A DNA stretch of 9,623 nucleotides from an uncultured bacterium (GTDB lineage: Bacteria; Patescibacteriota; Minisyncoccia; Phycocordibacterales; GWA1-40-21). Below the pieces are notes generated by a model. That model was given only the letters and a program-made list of their open reading frames with translations. It ran no database searches and was not told the origin of the DNA. The position numbers were made by a program, and so were the translations under genes. Location: positions 1 through 9,623 of the forward strand of contig CAIPUJ010000099.1 of NCBI GenBank assembly GCA_903868205.1. The letters run 5' to 3'. Each line of letters opens with the position of its first letter. Positions within the stretch are counted from its first letter, which is position 1. Of this stretch, positions 6,070 to 9,623 are shown one piece after another.

Positions 6070-6741
6070 ATGTCACACTCAGTACACCCATATTCACACA
6101 GACTAGGAATACTTAGAGATTGGAAATCTCGCTGGTTCCCAGTATCACAAGCTTTATACAAGGATTTCTTGAGAAGCGATATTATGCTTAGAGAATATCT
6201 TGAAGAAAAGATGAGAGGCCAATATGTTGGTGCTATTGATATGGAAAGAAATGACAAGACTTTCAGACTTATCCTTAAAACAACTAGACCAGGTGTTATT
6301 ATTGGTAGAAGTGGTGAAGGTTCAATAAAACTCAGAAACGATATCTTGAAATTTGCAAAGAGAAACAAACTTTCTGTACCAGAAGATTTCAAGCTTGATA
6401 TAGAAGAAATCAAATCTCCAGAATCAAACGCAGCTATTGTAGCTTATATGATTGCCGAAGCTCTTGAAAAAAGAATGACCTTTAGAAGAGTTATGAAGCA
6501 AACTGTAGAAAAAGCTATGGCCAACAGAGATGTGAAGGGTATCAGACTTTATCTAGGAGGAAGACTTGGCGGTGCTGAAATCGCAAGATCAGAAGAAATG
6601 AAAAGAGGAAGAATTCCGCTTCAGACACTCAGAGCTGATATCGATTACGCACAAGACAAAGCCCATATGACATATGGTGATATTGGTATAAAGGTCTGGA
6701 TATACAAAGGAGATATTTTTGAAAAAGATATAAAGAGATAA
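6070..6741 (+). CDS. rpsC: 30S ribosomal protein S3
   Basis: The product has 223 aa. S3 forms part of the mRNA entry pore of the 30S subunit and has helicase-related activity with S4. The N-terminal HPYSHRLGILRDWKSRWF (6-23) is typical. The KH domain carries the GxxG loop in GVIIGRSGEGS (75-85). The C-terminal domain shows GIRLYLGGRLGGAEIARSEE (137-156), MKRGRIPLQTLRADIDYA (157-174) and a final GDIGIKVWIYKGD. Length and order match the family. The ATG lies 4 nt after the rplV stop with no Shine-Dalgarno motif. One CGC codon (near residue 21) stands out in a block that otherwise uses AGA for arginine. Confidence 0.97.
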   Translation: MSHSVHPYSHRLGILRDWKSRWFPVSQALYKDFLRSDIMLREYLEEKMRGQYVGAIDMERNDKTFRLILKTTRPGVIIGRSGEGSIKLRNDILKFAKRNKLSVPEDFKLDIEEIKSPESNAAIVAYMIAEALEKRMTFRRVMKQTVEKAMANRDVKGIRLYLGGRLGGAEIARSEEMKRGRIPLQTLRADIDYAQDKAHMTYGDIGIKVWIYKGDIFEKDIKR

Positions 6742-6752
6742 TTTTTAATACC

Positions 6753-7172
6753 ATGTTATACCCAAAGAAAGTAAAATATAGAAAAATGCAAACTTTTAGA
6801 GAGCACCCAGACAAGATCGGGGTTGCTACTAGAGGAACCAAAATATCTTTTGGATCTTTTGGCTTGAAAGCCATGACTGCTGGAAGAATAAGATCAAATC
6901 AGATTGAAGCTTCAAGAAAGGCTATAGCTCACTCTATGGGTAAGAGTGGAAAGATTTGGACAAGAGTATTCCCAGATCATCCTTTTACACAGAAACCAGC
7001 CGAAGTAAAAATGGGAAAGGGTAAGGGTGAACTCGAAGGATACCAAGCTATTATAAAGCCAGGTACAGTACTTTTCGAAGTAGACGGCGTAGATGAAGCA
7101 GCAGCAAGAGAAATGCTAAGAAAAGGAGGAACTAAATTACCGATAAGAACAAAAGTAATCGCAAGAATATAA
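6753..7172 (+). CDS. rplP: 50S ribosomal protein L16
   Basis: The product has 139 aa, the usual length. L16 sits at the A site of the large subunit and helps tRNA accommodation. The start MLYPKKVKYRK is canonical. ISFGSFGLKAMTAGRI (31-46), WTRVFPDHPFTQKPAEVKMG (69-88) with the GKGKG stretch, and the KLPIRTKVI end are all conserved. An isoleucine-arginine-serine stretch replaces the W often found after the GRI/GxV segment. The gene lies 11 nt after rpsC and 4 nt before rpmC, without a Shine-Dalgarno motif. Confidence 0.97.
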   Translation: MLYPKKVKYRKMQTFREHPDKIGVATRGTKISFGSFGLKAMTAGRIRSNQIEASRKAIAHSMGKSGKIWTRVFPDHPFTQKPAEVKMGKGKGELEGYQAIIKPGTVLFEVDGVDEAAAREMLRKGGTKLPIRTKVIARI

Positions 7173-7176
7173 TTTT

Positions 7177-7362
7177 ATGGAAATGAAAGAATTAATAAAA
7201 AAAACAGTAGTAGAACTCCAAAAATTATTGGAAGAAAAGAGAAAGGCTCTTAGCGATTTCAAATTTCAAATTGCAGGAAGTAAGATAAAGAATGTTAGAG
7301 AGGGAAGAAAGATAAAGAAGGAGATAGCACAAATACTTACTGCTCAAAAGGAAGTTAAGTAA
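7177..7362 (+). CDS. rpmC: 50S ribosomal protein L29
   Basis: The product has 61 aa. L29 is a two-helix protein near the peptide exit tunnel, part of the docking area for SRP and trigger factor. Helix one is ELIKKTVVELQKLLEEKRKA (5-24). The family-typical DFKFQIAGSKIKNVREGRKI (27-46) and a second basic helix follow. The second ATG at 7183 is an equally plausible start. The spacer from rplP is 4 nt (TTTT), and rpsQ follows after 11 nt. The position between L16 and S17 is canonical. Confidence 0.93.
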   Translation: MEMKELIKKTVVELQKLLEEKRKALSDFKFQIAGSKIKNVREGRKIKKEIAQILTAQKEVK

Positions 7363-7373
7363 TTTAAATAAAT

Positions 7374-7628
7374 ATGAAAAACATTTCAGTAAAAAATAAT
7401 AAGGGTAAAGTTTTAAAAGGTAAAATAATTTCAGCAAAGATGAAAGATACTGTTGTTGTTTCTATAGACCTTTTCAAGAAGCACCCTAAATACGGTAAAT
7501 TCATGAAGAGCCAAACCAAGCTTATGGCCCACGATGCTGGTAATAAGCACAAGGAAGGCGAAGTCGTGGAAATAATAGAAACAAGACCAATTTCAAAAAA
7601 CAAGAAATTTGCTGTTTTGGAGAAATAA
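7374..7628 (+). CDS. rpsQ: 30S ribosomal protein S17
   Basis: The product has 84 aa, the normal length. S17 is an OB-fold primary binder of 16S rRNA. The segment LKGKIISAKMKDTVVVSIDL (14-33), KKHPKYGKFM (35-44), the AHDAGNKHKEGEVVEIIETR region (52-71) and RPISKNKKF (71-79) match the family in order. The ATG follows an AT-only spacer (TTTAAATAAAT) with no Shine-Dalgarno motif. rplN follows after 14 nt. Confidence 0.96.
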   Translation: MKNISVKNNKGKVLKGKIISAKMKDTVVVSIDLFKKHPKYGKFMKSQTKLMAHDAGNKHKEGEVVEIIETRPISKNKKFAVLEK

Positions 7629-7642
7629 TTTTATAAAAATAT

Positions 7643-8014
7643 ATGATACAACCAAGATCTTTAGTTAATGTAGTAGACAACTCAGGTGCCAAAATAGGCA
7701 GAGTTTTCAAAGTACTCGGAAGCTCAAAAAAGAGATGGGCAAAAATAGGTGAGGTTGTTATTCTTTCTGTACAAAAAGCTGAACCAAGAAAACAGGTCAA
7801 GAAGAAAGATATTCTTTATGCTGTTGTTGTAAGACAAAGACAACCTTTTAGAAGACTAGACGGCTCATACCTTAGATTCGACGAAAATTCTGTTGTTATC
7901 ATAGAGAAAGGTAAAAAAGATCCTATTGCGGGAAGAGTCTTCGGTCCTATACCAAGAGAATTGGCGGACCTCGGTTTCCAGAAGATTGTTTCTTTAGCAC
8001 CGGAGATAGTTTAG
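7643..8014 (+). CDS. rplN: 50S ribosomal protein L14
   Basis: The product has 123 aa, the usual length. L14 lies at the subunit interface. MIQPRSLVNVVDNSGAKIG (1-19), VVVRQRQPFRRLDGSYLRFD (61-80), NSVVII and the end RVFGPIPRELADLGFQKIVS (98-117) with LAPE are all canonical. Every arginine I checked is AGA. The stop codon TAG (8012-8014) lies inside the first bases (TTTAG) shared by the two copies of the structured repeat that begins here, so the element starts at the very end of this gene. Confidence 0.97.
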   Translation: MIQPRSLVNVVDNSGAKIGRVFKVLGSSKKRWAKIGEVVILSVQKAEPRKQVKKKDILYAVVVRQRQPFRRLDGSYLRFDENSVVIIEKGKKDPIAGRVFGPIPRELADLGFQKIVSLAPEIV

Positions 8015-8184
8015 AAATTAATGAACGTAGTGAATATAATTTCTTAACCCCATGAAATAAACACTTTAGACCGAATCGATAAACTTAGAAATACTGATAA
8101 AAGTTCGATAGGTTCCAAATAATAAAGTAGTTATTTCACGGGGTGAAGATTTTGAAAATCGCTTCGCTCATAACAAAATCAATC
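8010..8184 (+). repeat. structured intergenic repeat, copy 1 (rplN-rplX junction)
   Basis: This 175-nt element is about 95-97% identical to copy 2 at 8480-8653. Predicted pairing: a 7-bp hairpin GAAATTA (8014-8020) with TAATTTC (8037-8043). A long rod follows. CCCCATGAAATAA (8048-8060) pairs with TTATTTCACGGGG (8131-8143) with one A-C mismatch; ACTTTA (8063-8068) pairs with TAAAGT (8123-8128); GACC (8069-8072) with GGTT (8111-8114); ATCG (8075-8078) with CGAT (8106-8109); AACTT (8082-8086) with AAGTT (8101-8105). A third stem is GATTTTG (8148-8154) with CAAAATC (8174-8180). The element ends at the rplX ATG. From a GTG at 8143, fourteen codons (MKILKIASLITKSI) run in frame into rplX. I recognise no known RNA class. 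Confidence 0.9.
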
Positions 8185-8484
8185 ATGAAAATCAAAAAAG
8201 GAGACAATATAATAGTAATTGCTGGTAAAGACAGAAACAAAACTGGTAAGGTGGTTAAATCTTTTCCTAAGAAAGGTCTTGTTCTTGTTGAAGGAATCAA
8301 CAAAGCAAAGAAACACCAAAGACCAACAAAATCTGGATCAAAAGGTCAGATTGTTGAAAAAGCTATGCCTATAAACGCTTCAAACGTTATGCTTATGGAA
8401 AATGGCAAGAAAGTAAGAGCTGGTAAAAAGGTTGTAGCTGGAAAGAAAATAAGAATCAGCAAGAAAACTGGAAAGGAAATTTAG
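8185..8484 (+). CDS. rplX: 50S ribosomal protein L24
   Basis: The product has 99 aa, close to the usual ~100-105. L24 is an early assembly initiator of the 50S subunit. A KOW motif lies near the start (about 4-30: KKGDNIIVIAGKDRNKTGKV), followed by LVEGINKAKKHQRPTKS and QIVEKAMPINASNVML (55-70). I chose the ATG at 8185 because MKIKKGDNIIVI is the family start. The frame stays open upstream to a GTG at 8143 inside the repeat, which would add 14 residues. No Shine-Dalgarno motif precedes either start. The gene lies between two direct copies of a 174-175 nt repeat, so recombination between them would delete it. Its TAG stop is again in the shared TTTAG at the start of copy 2. Confidence 0.95.
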   Translation: MKIKKGDNIIVIAGKDRNKTGKVVKSFPKKGLVLVEGINKAKKHQRPTKSGSKGQIVEKAMPINASNVMLMENGKKVRAGKKVVAGKKIRISKKTGKEI

Positions 8485-8653
8485 AAATTAATGAATGTAG
8501 TGAATATAATTTCTTAACCCCATGAAATAAACACTTTAGACCGAATCGATAAACTTAAGATAATGATAAAAGTTCGATAGGTTCCAAACAATAAAGTAGT
8601 TATTTCACGGGGTGAAGATTTTGAAAATCGCTTCGCTCATAACAAAATCAATC
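8480..8653 (+). repeat. structured intergenic repeat, copy 2 (rplX-rplE junction)
   Basis: This 174-nt direct repeat of 8010-8184 starts with TTTAG at the rplX stop and ends 6 nt before the rplE ATG. The paired segments of copy 1 are unchanged: hairpin 8484-8490 with 8507-8513, and a rod from CCCC at 8518 to GGGG at 8609-8612. The differences are one C-to-T in the first loop (8496), a rearranged apical loop one base shorter, and one T-to-C in the 3' bulge (8589). From GTG at 8612 the same 14 codons plus 2 more run in frame into rplE. In E. coli the L24-L5 junction is where S8 represses translation, but I see no proof that this element does the same. Confidence 0.9.
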
Positions 8654-8659
8654 AAATCT

Positions 8660-9211
8660 ATGAAAACTAAATCTTTAAAAGAAAAACAAGAAAAAGTATT
8701 TGATGCTTTGAAAACCGAATTCGGTTACAAGAGCACAATGCAAACACCAAAGGTTACAAAGGTGGTTGTTTCTTGTGGTACTGGTTCACAAAAAGATAAG
8801 AACAAAAATAAAATAATCGTAAGTGGATTAGAAAAAATCACAGGACAAAAAGCTGTTTTGAAAACCGCTAAGAAATCTATCGCAACTTTCAAGGTAAGAG
8901 AAGGGGATCCAGTAGGATACCAAATCACTTTGAGAGGAAAGAGAATGTATGACTTCCTAGACAAGCTTGTATACATAGCTTTCCCAAGAACAAAAGACTT
9001 CAGAGGACTTTCCTCAAAAGGTATTGATGAAATGGGTAATTTCTCAATTGGTATCAAAGAAAACTCAATTTTCCCAGAAACTTCAGATGTAGAATTAAAA
9101 GATGTATTTGGTTTCGCTGCTACAATAGTAACTACAGCGAAGAGCAAAAAAGAAGCAAAAGCATACTTTGATTTCCTAGGTTTCCCATTTAAGAAAGAAG
9201 GGGTCAAATAA
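8660..9211 (+). CDS. rplE: 50S ribosomal protein L5
   Basis: The product has 183 aa from the ATG at 8660, the usual length (about 180). L5 binds 5S rRNA and contacts the P-site tRNA in the central protuberance. KVTKVVVSCGTG (31-42), KKSIATFKVREGDPVGYQIT (71-90) and LRGKRMYDFLDKL (91-103), PRTKDFRGLSSKGIDEMGNF (109-128), the KENSIFPE segment and VTTAKSKKEAKAYFDFLGFP (157-176) match the family in order. An upstream GTG at 8612 is in frame and would add 16 residues from the repeat; the family start makes that unlikely. This is the last gene of the block. The usual next genes (rpsN, rpsH, rplF) are absent and a strong terminator follows. Confidence 0.96.
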   Translation: MKTKSLKEKQEKVFDALKTEFGYKSTMQTPKVTKVVVSCGTGSQKDKNKNKIIVSGLEKITGQKAVLKTAKKSIATFKVREGDPVGYQITLRGKRMYDFLDKLVYIAFPRTKDFRGLSSKGIDEMGNFSIGIKENSIFPETSDVELKDVFGFAATIVTTAKSKKEAKAYFDFLGFPFKKEGVK

Positions 9212-9224
9212 TTTTAAAATTAAT

Positions 9225-9259
9225 AAACAGGGGGTTCGCTTTGCGAACCCCCTGTTTTT
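9225..9259 (+). terminator. strong intrinsic terminator after rplE
   Basis: AAACAGGGGGTTCGC (9225-9239) pairs perfectly with GCGAACCCCCTGTTT (9243-9257) around TTT, and a T run ends at 9259. With a 15-bp GC-rich stem it should stop transcription efficiently, so rplE closes the operon. The A run on the 5' side could make it work from the other direction too. Confidence 0.93.
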
Positions 9260-9268
9260 GTTGTTAGT

Positions 9269-9310
9269 GTCACGTAAATAAGAACGCGACAGCGTTCTTA
9301 TTTACGTGAC
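9269..9310. repeat. perfect 19-bp hairpin
   Basis: GTCACGTAAATAAGAACGC (9269-9287) and its exact reverse complement (9292-9310) enclose GACA. There is no T run after it. The perfect arms suggest a recently placed or actively maintained palindromic element rather than a terminator. Confidence 0.85.
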
Positions 9311-9316
9311 GAGTTA

Positions 9317-9348
9317 ATACCGAAGTACACCATGGTGTACTTCGGTAT
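9317..9348. repeat. perfect 32-bp palindrome without loop
   Basis: The two 16-nt halves, ATACCGAAGTACACCA (9317-9332) and TGGTGTACTTCGGTAT (9333-9348), are exact reverse complements with no spacer. The centre is CCATGG. It could be a dimer-binding operator, a cruciform-forming element or a mobile palindrome. It lies 6 nt after the previous hairpin. Confidence 0.88.
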
Positions 9349-9377
9349 CTGTCTTTGCGAGCAAAGCAAAGCAATCC
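9349..9377. repeat. REP-like unit A (TTGCGAGCAAAG type)
   Basis: The unit reads CTGTCTTTGCGAGCAAAG then CAAAGCAATCC, with hairpin CTTTG-CGAG-CAAAG (9353-9366). From memory, near-identical GTCATTGCGAGC...GCAATCC repeats are scattered in many unrelated bacterial genomes as REP-type palindromes. This copy has GTCT in place of GTCA. The assignment rests on recollection and should be searched. Confidence 0.6.
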
Positions 9378-9385
9378 ATCCCCAT

Positions 9386-9414
9386 CTGTCATCCCCGTGT
9401 TCACGGGAATCCAG
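9386..9414. repeat. REP-like unit B (CCCGTGTTCACGGG type)
   Basis: The unit reads CTGTCATC, then hairpin CCCGTG (9394-9399), TT, CACGGG (9402-9407), then AATCCAG. It shares the CTGTC start and the AATCC end with unit A, 8 nt upstream. From memory, GTCATTCCCG...CGGGAATCCAG repeats are common REP-type elements in diverse bacteria. Confidence 0.65.
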
Positions 9415-9457
9415 TTTCTATATTCAACATTCTACATTCTAAATTCATTCTGCAGAA

Positions 9458-9497
9458 TTATCCACATCTTGCCAATGTGCCTGGGGGGGGCTATAAT
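9458..9497 (+). promoter_or_regulatory. promoter with TTATCCACA box and G8 tract in the spacer
   Basis: TTATCCACA (9458-9466) lies 2 nt before the -35 TTGCCA (9469-9474). A 17-nt spacer containing eight Gs (9483-9490) leads to a perfect -10 TATAAT (9492-9497). Transcription would start near 9504, at or next to the ATG at 9505, so the message would be leaderless. Changes in G-tract length would alter the -35/-10 spacing. Confidence 0.78.
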
Positions 9498-9504
9498 AGT
9501 AGGT

Positions 9505-9623
9505 ATGAACAAACTAAAAACAATTTTTGCATATACACTAGGCGGTATAGTACTACTAGGGGTCGTAGCTTTAGCTGGCTCACTTACTCCAACTGGTTCC
9601 ACAAGCACAGGAACAATGTATAC
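9505..9623 (+). CDS. exported protein, 5' part only
   Basis: The frame is open from the ATG at 9505 to the window end (39 complete codons). A basic start MNKLKT is followed by a hydrophobic helix (about 7-25: IFAYTLGGIVLLGVVALAG) and then SLTPTGSTSTGTMY. It is a signal peptide or membrane anchor leading into a Ser/Thr-rich exported region. From memory, exported proteins of candidate-phyla bacteria often begin with a similar SLTP...TMY stretch after the signal, but the domain that would name it lies beyond the window. It has its own promoter with a possible phase-variable G tract. Confidence 0.7.
   Translation, partial: MNKLKTIFAYTLGGIVLLGVVALAGSLTPTGSTSTGTMY

Noticed and set aside
8143..8184. 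GTG start adding 14 residues to L24 (and likewise 8612 for L5)
   Set aside because: Not used as the annotated start: known L24 and L5 proteins begin as at 8185 and 8660 and no Shine-Dalgarno motif supports the GTG. Kept as a finding because the frame is shared.
8010..8653. Group I or group II intron, or CRISPR-type repeat
   Set aside because: There is no intron core motif, no domain V-like hairpin and no interrupted gene; two copies separated by a whole gene are not a CRISPR array.
1096..9207. Minus-strand open frames (for example 1096-1650, 5871-6413, 8725-9207)
   Set aside because: They lie opposite well-supported plus-strand genes, show no recognisable domains and have biased compositions typical of antisense shadows.
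209..9211. UGA reassigned to glycine or tryptophan
   Set aside because: All ribosomal proteins read at full length with the standard code and keep conserved Gly and Trp with normal codons.
139..9466. Replication origin from the DnaA-box-like 9-mers
   Set aside because: The four boxes are isolated and kilobases apart rather than clustered, and neither dnaA nor dnaN is nearby; promoter association explains them better.

Overview
The window looks like a piece of a Candidate Phyla Radiation (Patescibacteria) genome, most likely Parcubacteria-like. This is an inference. It rests on AT-rich DNA, genes almost without Shine-Dalgarno motifs, several nearly leaderless starts, ribosomal proteins with short lysine/alanine-rich tails, a lamin-tail/PKD surface protein, and a surface protein with repeated GYAYGENIGWI-type motifs. 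The standard genetic code fits. All 13 complete longer genes and one small ORF end in TAA or TAG, never TGA.

Layout. Positions 1-208 hold a long imperfect inverted repeat, a TTATCCACA box and a promoter. They precede a two-gene unit (209-2423): a membrane-anchored repeat protein and a small single-pass membrane protein, closed by a strong terminator. Positions 2586-3431 form a compact cassette: a REP-associated tyrosine transposase (RAYT, Y1 HUH family) between two perfect long hairpins made of paired copies of a 19-nt palindrome. A further copy of the palindrome lies inside the transposase reading frame, and a TTATCCACA box sits at each outer edge. A secreted protein with lamin-tail and PKD domains (3474-5018) and a 33-codon membrane peptide (5042-5143) follow.

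From 5205 a consensus-like promoter drives a ribosomal protein block: rpsS, rplV, rpsC, rplP, rpmC, rpsQ, rplN, rplX, rplE (5281-9211). It ends at a strong terminator. It is an internal slice of the usual S10-spc cluster. rplB and the earlier genes are missing upstream, and rpsN and the later genes are missing downstream. The first seven genes are 4-14 nt apart. The rplN-rplX and rplX-rplE junctions each carry a ~175-nt, near-identical, strongly structured repeat. Nearly all differences between the two copies fall in predicted loops or bulges. This duplicated structured element is the most unusual thing in the window.

Positions 9212-9504 are packed with palindromes: the terminator, a perfect 19-bp hairpin, a perfect 32-bp palindrome and two REP-like units. 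They are followed by a promoter with a G8 run in its spacer and a TTATCCACA box beside its -35. That promoter drives the start of a further exported protein, cut by the window edge.

Three promoters (for the genes at 209, 3474 and 9505) share one layout: TTATCCACA, then 1-2 nt, then a TTG-type -35, then a 17-18 nt spacer and the -10. This suggests a common upstream regulatory box.
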